A program made the position numbers and the translations under genes. From Thermoplasmata archaeon (lineage in GTDB: Archaea; Thermoplasmatota; Thermoplasmata; Thermoplasmatales; Thermoplasmataceae): a stretch of DNA of 12,969 nt. The DNA lies in contig JAKAYJ010000018.1 in assembly GCA_021816385.1 (NCBI GenBank), positions 1-12,969 of the forward strand. Reading direction: 5' to 3'. Under the pieces are notes generated by a model. The model worked only from the letters and a program-made list of their open reading frames with translations, did no database searches and was not told the DNA's origin. Position 1 is the first letter of the stretch; the number at the start of each line of letters is the position of its first letter. Of this stretch, positions 6,640 to 12,969 are shown piece by piece.

Positions 6640-7260
6640 ATGAAATTCACCTATGCAAACGGGAAGGTAGATTCTGGTACAGGGGAGTTTGCATTAATAA
6701 CTAAGTCAGGATTTGCAGGGAATCTTTCAATTAATGTTTCTGGGAACTTCAATGCAATCATAAAAAGAAACACAGCCGGACTTGTAATTTATGCTTCAAA
6801 TGGAAGGGTAGGCATTATAAAAAGAAACCTTAACGTTGTAATTGGAAATGAAGAATATTTCGTCAGGTTGAATGAACTGGGCTCAATTGTTTCAAAGAAA
6901 GATTCTGAAACAGTCATAAGTGATTCAAATTCTGATGTGCTTACCTTAAGGAGGCAGGGTAAGGAGGTCATAGCAGAAATCAACGACAGTAAATACATCC
7001 TCCTGGCGATGATATATCTTGCCCTGACCGGTTATTTTGAGAAAAGTATTGCAAAAATGCCAAGTCCATTCTCCCGGAGGAATGGCATTATTTCCAACAT
7101 CATGATTGTCGCGGCAATTCTTGTGTTCCTGTTCCTTAACACGAAATATATAGGTGGTATTTATGGAGGGCTCGCACTTACTGTGCTGATCCTTGCCGGT
7201 GCTTTCATACTGAGAAGAATACCACCCAGGATGAATGATAATCCAAAACCTGACAGGTAA
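6640..7260 (+). CDS. Hypothetical membrane-anchored protein with beta-rich N-terminal domain
   Basis: 206-residue protein that I do not recognise by name. Residues 1 to about 115 are a series of short alternating beta-strand-like segments with many glycines and asparagines (for example LITKSGFAGNLSINVSGNF), then a hydrophobic stretch YILLAMIYLALTGYF (119-133), and two predicted membrane helices near 149-168 and 172-192 ending in a basic cytosolic tail RRIPPRMNDNPKPDR. The order beta-rich domain then a buried hydrophobic helix loosely resembles LURP-one/tubby-like folds, but that is a guess. No signal peptide or cysteine is present. ATG 6640 has no ribosome-binding sequence and may be leaderless. 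It is divergent from carAB and convergent with htpX, with no operon partner. Confidence 0.75.
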   Translation: MKFTYANGKVDSGTGEFALITKSGFAGNLSINVSGNFNAIIKRNTAGLVIYASNGRVGIIKRNLNVVIGNEEYFVRLNELGSIVSKKDSETVISDSNSDVLTLRRQGKEVIAEINDSKYILLAMIYLALTGYFEKSIAKMPSPFSRRNGIISNIMIVAAILVFLFLNTKYIGGIYGGLALTVLILAGAFILRRIPPRMNDNPKPDR

Positions 7261-7323
7261 TTTATTCCAACCTGATGGATGATATTGCTTCCTCCATACC
7301 AGTTAGAGGAGATTGAAACTTAC

Positions 7324-8268
7324 CTACTGATCTTTCTTCAATTTTTCAAGCATTTGAATCCTCTTTGCCGGATGTGGATGATCACTGAATATCGACTGTG
7401 ACAGTGATATCTTCATATGCTTCCATTCTTCAAGAAGCCTCCTGTGATCTCTCATTTCTCCCTGATCAAGTCCTGAAAACATCAGCATACTGCTTGTTGT
7501 ATTTCGAGCACTTTTTCTGAGATACTTCTTCTGGGGTGTGGATGCCACGATTTTAGCAAGAGCAGTCTGCAGATTTTCTGCACCACCGGGTATTGTTTGT
7601 GCTGAATTGACATCTGCATAGGATTCCCTCATCCTGTTCACACCAAGGATCATTATGTTGAAGATGAAACTCGCCCCCATCATCACCAGTGCGATTATGA
7701 ATATGGAACCGTTGCCACCCTTTCTTCCACCTCCAAATAGCATTGAATATCCGAAATAGAATATTATGGTTGGTATCAATCCTATGGCAAGCAACAGTGC
7801 AACATCGTGGTGTTTCAGGTGTCCGATTTCATGACCCATTACAGCCTCCACCTCGTCCCTGTTGAGAATATTCAGGAGACCTCTCGTAACAGCCATTCGT
7901 CTTCCTGATAGAAGTGAGCCATATGCGAATGCGTTTGCCACAGGTGTTTCAGCAATGAAAAGTTCTGGAACTTTCTGGTTATTGTAGCTGCATACCTGCT
8001 GGAGCGAAGCATATAGCCAGGCGGTTGATGGTTCCTGTGGATTCACCTTCCTGAGATGGTACATCCTGCCTATGATATAGGGTGAAAGAAGATATTGAGC
8101 AATATCCATTATGAACACTATGACAAGTATTATCCCAAGAAATGCAAAAGAATAAGAAAGATTGAAGAAGTAATTCGCCACCACTGAGATTAGAAGCCCT
8201 GCAACCACTGCTATACCTATACCGGCGAGGATTGTTGCCAGCCTTATCCTGATGCCTGTAAAATCCAT
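7324..8268 (-). CDS. htpX: HtpX-family M48 zinc metalloprotease
   Basis: 314-residue integral membrane protease of the M48B/HtpX family, which degrades misfolded membrane proteins. Two N-terminal membrane helices (about 10-30 and 38-60) precede the catalytic region: PELFIAETPVANAFAYG and MAVTRGLLNIL, the zinc site HEIGH (His146, Glu147, His150), two further membrane segments (about 158-178 and 188-210), the third zinc ligand in RMRESYAD (Glu215), and the family C terminus SDHPHPAKRIQMLEKL. All catalytic residues are intact and the length is normal for archaeal HtpX. ATG 8268 has no Shine-Dalgarno-like sequence; A/T-rich boxes near 8290-8300 and 8306-8320 could be its promoter. The adjacent membrane protein gene ends 59 nt upstream on the same strand, so co-transcription is possible but not required. 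Confidence 0.93.
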   Translation of the reverse strand: MDFTGIRIRLATILAGIGIAVVAGLLISVVANYFFNLSYSFAFLGIILVIVFIMDIAQYLLSPYIIGRMYHLRKVNPQEPSTAWLYASLQQVCSYNNQKVPELFIAETPVANAFAYGSLLSGRRMAVTRGLLNILNRDEVEAVMGHEIGHLKHHDVALLLAIGLIPTIIFYFGYSMLFGGGRKGGNGSIFIIALVMMGASFIFNIMILGVNRMRESYADVNSAQTIPGGAENLQTALAKIVASTPQKKYLRKSARNTTSSMLMFSGLDQGEMRDHRRLLEEWKHMKISLSQSIFSDHPHPAKRIQMLEKLKKDQ

Positions 8269-8327
8269 ATACAGACATGAAAAATCAGCTTAAGAATATT
8301 TGTGGAAAAATTTTTAAAATTAAACGG

Positions 8328-8843
8328 CTACTGGCTGAACCTGCTTTGCTCCATCTGTTTCTTTCTTCTTCTTTTTTCTTCCATGCCTACCCTTGCTATG
8401 CCAAATCCCAGTATGAGATAATAGAATGTAAGAAATCCTGTGAATACGTAGAAAAGAATATTGCTAAAGTATGTTGGAACATTGAATGCAAAGGACCATA
8501 TGAATATGAGGCTGAATATGTAAAAAACTATTGATGCCGCGTATATTGCCCAGTGTTTCCTGAATGCCATGGGAATACTCCATTTTCCATGGAAATTGAA
8601 CTTTCTTCTTCTTGTTCTTAATATGAATGTTGTAAGGGGGATGAATATAAAAGAATAGATAGCCAACAGTATGACTATATCCAGAATTGATGAAAGCCCA
8701 AAGAATAATCCAAAAATGAATGGGATTATGGAAATAACTATGATATTAATAATTGAAAATAGCCAAACAATATTTTTTCTAGAGAGCAGCCTCAGTATTA
8801 TATAAGTTGAAATCAGTGGAGCAATGAACGCAAATATGCCCAT
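8328..8843 (-). CDS. Hypothetical five-helix membrane protein
   Basis: 171-residue, strongly hydrophobic protein of unknown function. Five membrane segments are visible at about 2-21, 25-52, 53-75, 96-119 and 124-149. A basic loop TRRRKFNFHGKW lies between helices 3 and 4, and a highly charged tail (EEKRRRKKQMEQSRF) follows helix 5, which by the positive-inside rule puts both on the cytosolic side or forces a re-entrant topology. No family motif is recognised. It lies 59 nt upstream of htpX on the same strand and might be co-expressed with it or be one of its substrates or partners, but proximity is the only evidence. ATG 8843 has no ribosome-binding sequence. The competing 85-codon frame on the plus strand (8277-8534) is rejected because this frame shows clear membrane-protein periodicity across its full length. 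Confidence 0.75.
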   Translation of the reverse strand: MGIFAFIAPLISTYIILRLLSRKNIVWLFSIINIIVISIIPFIFGLFFGLSSILDIVILLAIYSFIFIPLTTFILRTRRRKFNFHGKWSIPMAFRKHWAIYAASIVFYIFSLIFIWSFAFNVPTYFSNILFYVFTGFLTFYYLILGFGIARVGMEEKRRRKKQMEQSRFSQ

Positions 8844-8960
8844 TATATATTCAAATGATTTATCCCAGAAGCTTCTCGTTGTTGCGCATACCTTCTATCC
8901 TCTTAATTTTTTTGAAATGAAATGACAGTAAGAGGTGCTGAAACTTACAATATTGCATAG

Positions 8961-8969
8961 AAATAAATA
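8961..8969 (+). promoter_or_regulatory. TATA box for a leaderless alaX transcript
   Basis: AAATAAATA is centred 26 nt before ATG 8991, exactly where an archaeal TATA element would sit if transcription begins at the start codon. No Shine-Dalgarno sequence precedes the ATG, consistent with a leaderless message. Confidence 0.45.
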
Positions 8970-8990
8970 CGATGTTAGAATGGAAAAATA

Positions 8991-9719
8991 ATGACGGAAA
9001 AATTATACTTCAACGATTCCTACTTGAAGGAGTGCGATGGAAGAATCAACAGGATCACAGATAAGGGAGTTATTCCTGACAGAACGGTATTCTATCCTTC
9101 GGGAGGCGGACAACCTGGGGATTCAGGCATACTTACGGTAAATGAAAAGAATTACAGGGTAAGCAATACCATTAAGGAAGGGGATGAAGTGCTCCATGTT
9201 ATTGAAGGACCCTTTGATGATTTGAAGGAAGGAGATCACTTTCACGGAGCTATAGACTGGGAAAAAAGATACAGTTATATGAAGTATCACACATCAATTC
9301 ATCTTATAGATGGAATTGTCAATAAAATGCCAGATTATGAAGGGCTGATAACTGGTAGCCAGATATATGAGGATAGGGCAAGAGTTGATTTTTCGATGGA
9401 GGATTTTTCCCAGGAAATGGCACAGGAAATAATAGACAGGGTAAACAGGGCTATAATGGAAAATCACGATATAAGGATAAAATACATCTCAGGAGAAGAA
9501 GCTGTAAAAATTCCAAATATTTCAAGGACTGCACCTGGGAGGGAACTCATAAAAAACCTTTCCATTGTGAGGATAATAGAGATAGTCGGAATTGATGAAC
9601 AGGCAGATGGTGGAACGCATGTTTCAAATACCAGCGAACTGGGCCAGATAAAATTGCAGAAGATCGAGAATAAGGGGAAAAAGAACAAGAGGTTATATTT
9701 TACACTGGTGCCTTTTTAA
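8991..9719 (+). CDS. alaX: Stand-alone alanyl-tRNA editing protein AlaX
   Basis: 242-residue trans-editing enzyme that hydrolyses mischarged Ser-tRNA(Ala) (and possibly Gly-tRNA(Ala)) in the cytoplasm, homologous to the editing domain of AlaRS. The N-terminal beta-barrel carries FYPSGGGQPGDSG (34-46), the glycine-rich motif of the medium-length AlaX-M type. The zinc site has HTSIH (His100, His104) and, in place of the usual Cys-X3-His, ADGGTHVSNT with Asp206 and His210. The rest of the editing core (RARVDF, NRAIMENHDI, SIVRIIEI, TSELGQIKL) is normal and the protein ends shortly after a KGKKNKR basic stretch. Start ATG 8991 sits 26 nt from a TATA box and gives the expected MTEKLYFNDSYLKE N terminus. 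The next gene begins 40 nt downstream and could be on the same transcript, though a T-run separates them. Confidence 0.93.
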   Translation: MTEKLYFNDSYLKECDGRINRITDKGVIPDRTVFYPSGGGQPGDSGILTVNEKNYRVSNTIKEGDEVLHVIEGPFDDLKEGDHFHGAIDWEKRYSYMKYHTSIHLIDGIVNKMPDYEGLITGSQIYEDRARVDFSMEDFSQEMAQEIIDRVNRAIMENHDIRIKYISGEEAVKIPNISRTAPGRELIKNLSIVRIIEIVGIDEQADGGTHVSNTSELGQIKLQKIENKGKKNKRLYFTLVPF

Positions 9720-9730
9720 TACATAGTTAA

Positions 9731-9736
9731 TTTTTT
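9731..9736 (+). terminator. T-run after alaX
   Basis: Six consecutive T (9731-9736), preceded by TTTTTAA at the alaX stop, are typical of archaeal intrinsic termination. If functional, the next gene must have its own promoter in the same 40 nt. Confidence 0.3.
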
Positions 9737-9759
9737 CTTTAAGTAAGCCATTCTTAATC

Positions 9760-10941
9760 ATGACAAATTTAGGGTGGGTTGATGATGAGCTTGAAAGTCT
9801 GAAGAACGAAGGCAGATATGTACCAATAAGAATTCTTGAAACTTCTCAGGGAGCTCGCGTAAAAATTGAGGGAAAAGAAGTTCTCAATATGTGTTCCAAT
9901 AATTACCTGGGACTTGCAAACAATCCAGAAGTGAAAAAGGCAGTTATTGAAGCGATTGATGAATATGGAATAGGTGCAGGAGCTGTCAGATCCATAGCTG
10001 GAACAATGGAAATACACATGAAACTTGAGGAAAAGGTAGCATCTTTCAAGCATATGGAATCAGCACTCGTATATCAGGGAGGACTTCTTGCAAACCTTGG
10101 TACTATACCGGTTCTGGTGGGGAAGGAGGATGTTATTTTCAGCGAAGAACTAAACCATGCAAGTATAATTGATGGCATGAGATTGAGTTCAGCAAAGAAA
10201 TATGTTTACAATCACATGTCAGTTGACAATCTTGAAAAAAACCTTAAGGAACATAGAAAAGAGGGAAAAAGATCACTCATAGTAACTGATGGGGTCTTCA
10301 GCATGGATGGGGATATAGCGCCTGTAAAAGAGATCCAGGAGTTAAAGGATAAGTATGATACAATGTTCTATGTTGATGACGCTCACGGTGAAGGGGTACT
10401 GGGCAAGAATGGAAGAGGTATAGTTGATCACTTTGGCCTTCAGGGTAAAGTAGAGATTGAAATGGGCACCTTTTCCAAGGCCCTCGGTTCCATGGGAGGC
10501 TTTGTGGCTGGCAGCGAGAAACTCATAGATCTTCTAAAGCAGAGGGCAAGGCCATTTCTATTTAGCAGTGCATTGAATCCAGGTGATACTGCAGGTGTTC
10601 TGAAATCCATAGAGATAATGGAAAGTGATGACTCACTGGTCAAGAAGCTGTGGGAAAATGCAAACTTCCTGCAGAAAGGTTTTAGGGATGCAGGATTCAA
10701 ACTAACCTCTACAAAGACACCGATTACCCCTGTGGTTATAGGTGATGAAAAGAAAACTCTTGAACTCAGCAACTACCTGTATAAGAATGAGGGGGTTTTT
10801 GCTTCACCAATTGTGTTTCCCACTGTAGCAAAGGGAGTTGCCAGGATAAGGGTCATGCCATCAGCAGTGCACTCAAGGGATGACCTGAAAAGGACTCTCG
10901 AGGCTTTTGAGAATGGGGCAAAGGCACTGAAGATAAAGTGA
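9760..10941 (+). CDS. kbl: PLP-dependent alpha-oxoamine synthase, probable glycine C-acetyltransferase (2-amino-3-ketobutyrate CoA ligase)
   Basis: 393-residue class-II fold-type-I aminotransferase relative of the alpha-oxoamine synthase family (KBL, BioF, ALAS, SPT). Family features in order: SNNYLGLANNPEVKKA (46-61), GAGAVRSIAGTMEIHMKLE (72-90), ELNHASIIDG with the ring-stacking His133, TDGVFSMDGDIAP, YVDDAHGEGVLG with the cofactor Asp207 and His209, and GTFSKALGSMGG with the PLP Schiff-base Lys240. Length is normal for KBL. The usual reading is cleavage of 2-amino-3-oxobutyrate with CoA to glycine and acetyl-CoA in threonine degradation, but family members are hard to separate by sequence. 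No threonine dehydrogenase and no biotin gene is in this window, so the substrate is not settled. ATG 9760 lacks a ribosome-binding sequence. It lies 40 nt after alaX. Confidence 0.85.
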   Translation: MTNLGWVDDELESLKNEGRYVPIRILETSQGARVKIEGKEVLNMCSNNYLGLANNPEVKKAVIEAIDEYGIGAGAVRSIAGTMEIHMKLEEKVASFKHMESALVYQGGLLANLGTIPVLVGKEDVIFSEELNHASIIDGMRLSSAKKYVYNHMSVDNLEKNLKEHRKEGKRSLIVTDGVFSMDGDIAPVKEIQELKDKYDTMFYVDDAHGEGVLGKNGRGIVDHFGLQGKVEIEMGTFSKALGSMGGFVAGSEKLIDLLKQRARPFLFSSALNPGDTAGVLKSIEIMESDDSLVKKLWENANFLQKGFRDAGFKLTSTKTPITPVVIGDEKKTLELSNYLYKNEGVFASPIVFPTVAKGVARIRVMPSAVHSRDDLKRTLEAFENGAKALKIK

Positions 10942-10948
10942 GGATTAC

Positions 10949-10960
10949 TAAAAATTTTTA
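10949..10960 (+). terminator. Palindromic A5T5 terminator after kbl
   Basis: TAAAAATTTTTA is a perfect 12-bp palindrome 8 nt after the kbl stop; its T-run is a plausible termination signal. Confidence 0.35.
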
Positions 10961-10965
10961 ACTTA

Positions 10966-10992
10966 TGTCAATGAAGCTTCCTTTTGTTGACA
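10966..10992. repeat. Inverted repeat TGTCAA-N15-TTGACA upstream of the nucleotidyltransferase promoter
   Basis: TGTCAA (10966-10971) and TTGACA (10987-10992) form a dyad whose right arm abuts the TATA-like box at 10994. This is a common position for an archaeal activator or repressor site; there is no direct evidence of binding. Confidence 0.3.
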
Positions 10993-10993
10993 A

Positions 10994-11004
10994 ATTATAA
11001 AATA
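10994..11004 (+). promoter_or_regulatory. TATA box of the nucleotidyltransferase gene
   Basis: ATTATAAAATA fits an archaeal TATA element and predicts transcription start near 11025, about 12 nt before ATG 11038. No good Shine-Dalgarno sequence follows. Confidence 0.45.
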
Positions 11005-11037
11005 TCTCCTTTTACTACTTGGGATAAGTGTGAATGA

Positions 11038-11976
11038 ATGATAGGAGCAATTTTGTCCGGAGGATACGGCAAGAGATTGAAACCAATTACCGATGAGATA
11101 CCAAAAGTTTTAGTTGAAATAAAACCAAACTACACCATAATGGACAGACAGATACTGGATTTTAAATATCTTGGAATTGAAGATATTTACGTACTTTCAG
11201 GACATCTTGGTGAAAAGATAGAGGATAGGTATGGAAAAGTTCACGATGGAATGAGATTCCACTATCTCAGGGAGGAGAAACCAATGGGTACACTGTATTC
11301 CATAAGGAATCTGCTTGACTCTGTTGGTGAGGAAGATATAATGCTGAGGAATGGGGATACAATCACAGACATTAATTTCGAGCACTTCAGGAAGTTCTCA
11401 AATGAATCCAACTTTGGCATGACAATGCTTGTGACAAAGATGAGAAGCCCCTATGGTATAGTGGAGATGAATGGGGATCAGGTTACTTCGTTCAGGGAAA
11501 AACCCGTACTGGAACATTACATAAATTCCGGCCTCTATTACATAAAGAGCTCAATAAGGGAAATTTTCTTCAATGATTATAATGGAAAGGATGTTGAGAT
11601 AACAGTGTTTCCTGAAATAGCAAGGAGGAGGCTCCTTGGTGCATACAAGGAGGATTCCCTGTGGATCGGAGTGGATAGTGAGAAGGAGCTGGAACAGGCA
11701 AGATCTGAATATAAGGGAAGGGAAGACACCGGCTTTGGATACAAGAAAGAGGTTTTTGAAAACGAGAAGTTAGGTATAACGGAATATCTTGTAAAGGATG
11801 ATTATACTGCGACCATTACACCTGAAGACGGAAATCTCCTGAGGATACTCAGTGGAAGTGGGATCATCAACGGCAGCCTTAAGGAATCTTATGCCCACGG
11901 TACTGTGATAAAGATTGAAAAACCTGTAACTGTAAAAGCGCAACAGACAACGAGACTGGAAGTGTTCTCAAACTAG
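11038..11976 (+). CDS. Sugar-phosphate nucleotidyltransferase with C-terminal beta-rich (cupin-like) domain
   Basis: 312-residue protein. Residues 1 to about 225 are an NTP_transferase domain: the nucleotide-binding signature SGGYGKRLKPITDEIPKVLV (7-26, with Lys23), the metal-binding Asp107 in RNGDTITDI, SFREKP (151-156), INSGLYYIK (162-170) and the late aspartate in WIGVDSEKEL. The family joins a sugar 1-phosphate to a nucleotide (GDP-mannose, dTDP/UDP-glucose and similar), supplying glycans for the cell surface or glycoproteins; the sugar and base are not predictable. Residues about 230-312 are a beta-rich extension (LLRILSGSGIING, GTVIKIEKPVTVK) resembling the second half of a cupin, as in fused GMP/PMI proteins, but without the usual metal-binding histidines. 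The gene has its own TATA box; another ATG at 11034 is out of frame. Its stop overlaps the convergent acetyltransferase gene by 9 nt. No glycosyltransferase is adjacent. Confidence 0.85.
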   Translation: MIGAILSGGYGKRLKPITDEIPKVLVEIKPNYTIMDRQILDFKYLGIEDIYVLSGHLGEKIEDRYGKVHDGMRFHYLREEKPMGTLYSIRNLLDSVGEEDIMLRNGDTITDINFEHFRKFSNESNFGMTMLVTKMRSPYGIVEMNGDQVTSFREKPVLEHYINSGLYYIKSSIREIFFNDYNGKDVEITVFPEIARRRLLGAYKEDSLWIGVDSEKELEQARSEYKGREDTGFGYKKEVFENEKLGITEYLVKDDYTATITPEDGNLLRILSGSGIINGSLKESYAHGTVIKIEKPVTVKAQQTTRLEVFSN

Positions 11977-12498
11977 CTGTTTCCACATCACATATGCATC
12001 AGAGCCGTCACTGTAATAATTTCTTAATATTGAGGTAACCATGAACCCATGTTTCTGGTAAAATTCTATTCCCCTCCTGTTGTCGGTCCTCACTTCAAGC
12101 CTGACTGTGATAAAACCATAAATCTGGCATGTCTGGATGAAATTCTCAATGATTTCTCCCCCAATCCCAAGACTTCGGTATTTTTCTTCTGTAGCCAGCA
12201 TCAGTATTCTCGCCTCGCTCTGGGTTACCTTTCTTCCCGCGAGGAAACCAAATATCCTGTCCCTTGCTGAATATACAATAAAGCCATCCGGCCAGCTCTG
12301 GTAAATCTCCATCATAAGATCCCGTGAGTATCTTTCTGATAGGGATTTCTGTGAGATATCCATTGCTCTCTTTATCTCATGGGGTTCTATTCGTCTGACC
12401 ACATGTTCCTGTATCTCCTCTCTCTGCATATCTATGCTTGAATATGTGTTGGTATCTAATAATCCTTTTTTAGAATTATTCCTCCCGAATATCCTCAT
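11968..12498 (-). CDS. rimI: RimI/Ard1-like GNAT N-acetyltransferase
   Basis: 176-residue GNAT-fold acetyltransferase of the archaeal RimI/Ard1 (NatA-like) type, which acetylates protein N termini from acetyl-CoA. The acetyl-CoA loop is YRSLGIGG (Arg108 to Gly114), preceded by the core strand ARILMLAT and followed by VRLEVRTDNRRGIEFYQKHGF and the C-terminal YYSDGSDAYVMWKQL characteristic of the family. The catalytic domain begins near residue 33 (VVRRIEPHEIKRAM), after a polar 30-residue extension. I chose ATG 12498 because GGAGG stands 5 nt before it; the frame is open to ATG 12531, which lacks such a site, and an internal ATG at 12429 would give just the core domain. The start overlaps the end of the upstream hydrolase gene by 23 nt, so the two are probably co-translated. 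The 3' end overlaps the convergent nucleotidyltransferase gene. Confidence 0.87.
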   Translation of the reverse strand: MRIFGRNNSKKGLLDTNTYSSIDMQREEIQEHVVRRIEPHEIKRAMDISQKSLSERYSRDLMMEIYQSWPDGFIVYSARDRIFGFLAGRKVTQSEARILMLATEEKYRSLGIGGEIIENFIQTCQIYGFITVRLEVRTDNRRGIEFYQKHGFMVTSILRNYYSDGSDAYVMWKQLV

Positions 12499-12969
12499 GC
12501 TTTCCTCCATCAAACCTGAATGGCTTCCCATGCCCTGGAAAGACTGTGGCTTCTTTTTCTTCGCTCAGGATCTGGATAGATGATAATGCCTTGCTGTAAT
12601 CAAGAGTGAATCCCCTGTTAACTGTGATTTTCTCTCCATTTTTCATGGCAGCATCTCCGACAAAAAGAGCCCTTAGGCCCGTGAAAAGATATGATGTGCT
12701 GTCAGGAGTATGTCCGTTTGATTTTATCACCTTTATTCCTTCAAATTTCAATTCGGAGACCGGCCTTACATCCTTTACAGGCTTTGATTTCATTACAGCC
12801 GCCACGAACCTGGACATGAAACTGCTGGCAGGAGTCATCTTTTTCTGACCTCTGACAACGTCTATCTCACCATCCGGCACATATATGACAGGATTGAATG
12901 TATTCTTTACCAGTGAAAGACCGCCTATATGATCTGGATGATAATGTGTAATGAGGATTATATCCGGCT
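12476..12969 (-). CDS. Metallo-beta-lactamase-fold hydrolase (partial, 5' end outside window)
   Basis: C-terminal part (about 163 residues) of a glyoxalase-II-like MBL-fold hydrolase whose start lies beyond the right edge. The binuclear metal site is well preserved: ITHYHPDHIGG (the HxHxDH motif, read right at the window edge), SNGHTPDSTSY with the next ligand histidine, LFVGDAAM with the bridging aspartate, and VFPGHGKPF with the last histidine. The segment between motifs contains a hydrophobic-basic helix (SSFMSRFVAAVMKSKP) typical of substrate-side insertions. Such proteins hydrolyse thioesters, lactones or phosphoesters; the substrate cannot be assigned. The frame continues without a stop to 12969, so the GTG at 12880 is internal, not the start. 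The 3' end overlaps the acetyltransferase start by 23 nt and contains its ribosome-binding site. Confidence 0.88.
   Translation of the reverse strand, partial: PDIILITHYHPDHIGGLSLVKNTFNPVIYVPDGEIDVVRGQKKMTPASSFMSRFVAAVMKSKPVKDVRPVSELKFEGIKVIKSNGHTPDSTSYLFTGLRALFVGDAAMKNGEKITVNRGFTLDYSKALSSIQILSEEKEATVFPGHGKPFRFDGGKHEDIREE

Noticed and set aside
7311..7319. GATTGAAAC, identical to the end of many archaeal CRISPR repeats
   Set aside because: A single copy with no spacer-repeat periodicity on either side, in a short convergent gap.
8277..8534. 85-codon plus-strand frame near the htpX promoter
   Set aside because: It overlaps the opposite-strand five-helix membrane protein, whose regular hydrophobic segments are a better coding signal; its own sequence is repetitive in Glu/Tyr/Lys/Cys.
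8860..8889. Nine-codon minus-strand frame upstream of the membrane protein with a purine-rich sequence before it
   Set aside because: Too short to separate from chance, and unlike the carA leader it shows neither stop/start coupling with the next gene nor a hairpin.
8917..8965. Possible C/D-box guide RNA (ATGA-like and CTGA elements in the spacer before alaX)
   Set aside because: The C-box match is poor, no paired C'/D' boxes are visible and the spacing is not convincing.
12476..12880. Metallo-hydrolase read as a complete 134-residue gene starting at GTG 12880
   Set aside because: The same frame continues upstream to the window edge and includes the essential HxHxDH motif, so the GTG is internal and the gene is truncated only by the window.
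1..12969. Mobile element, defence island or toxin-antitoxin system
   Set aside because: No transposase, integrase, terminal repeats, restriction or toxin motifs; codon use and gene types look uniform and chromosomal throughout.

Overview
This window looks like chromosomal DNA from an archaeon, most probably an acidophilic member of the Thermoplasmata (Thermoplasmatales-like). The reasons are: a low-GC sequence with arginine encoded mostly by AGA/AGG; a geranylgeranyl reductase of the kind that saturates archaeal ether lipids; an archaeal stand-alone alanyl-tRNA editing protein; and several genes whose start codon sits about 26 nt or slightly more downstream of an A/T-rich TATA-like box with little or no leader. 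The assignment to an order is inference; no rRNA or tRNA is present to confirm it. Genes are densely packed. I see no mobile element, CRISPR array, prophage, tRNA or rRNA.

Layout. Left arm, plus strand: an SfsA-family nuclease-fold protein (43-696), a 259-nt AT-rich spacer, then a geranylgeranyl reductase (956-2401). Facing it on the minus strand is the pyrimidine/arginine operon carA-carB (6447 to 2418), convergent with the reductase across a shared 16-nt terminator-like inverted repeat. Upstream of carA is a structured leader containing a 27-codon open reading frame (6527-6444) whose stop overlaps a GTG start of carA. Divergent from it is a small membrane-anchored protein of unknown function (6640-7260). 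Minus strand again: an HtpX-type M48 metalloprotease (8268-7324) and a five-helix membrane protein (8843-8328). Right arm, plus strand: alaX (8991-9719), a PLP-dependent alpha-oxoamine synthase, probably kbl (9760-10941), and a sugar-phosphate nucleotidyltransferase with an extra beta-rich C-terminal domain (11038-11976). The last two genes are on the minus strand: a RimI-like acetyltransferase (12498-11968) overlapping the 3' end of a metallo-beta-lactamase-fold hydrolase that runs out of the window (12969-12476).

Most of the window is housekeeping metabolism: lipid saturation, carbamoyl phosphate synthesis, amino-acid catabolism, translation quality control, membrane proteostasis and sugar-nucleotide synthesis. 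Only carA-carB and the MBL/acetyltransferase pair look like true operons. I found no clear new multi-gene system. The most distinctive feature is the carAB leader, where a short coding frame, an internal hairpin and a GTGA stop/start overlap combine in a way that suggests translational or attenuation-type control. Second is the CarB subunit itself, whose C-terminal allosteric domain is shortened and which departs from consensus at several conserved motifs.
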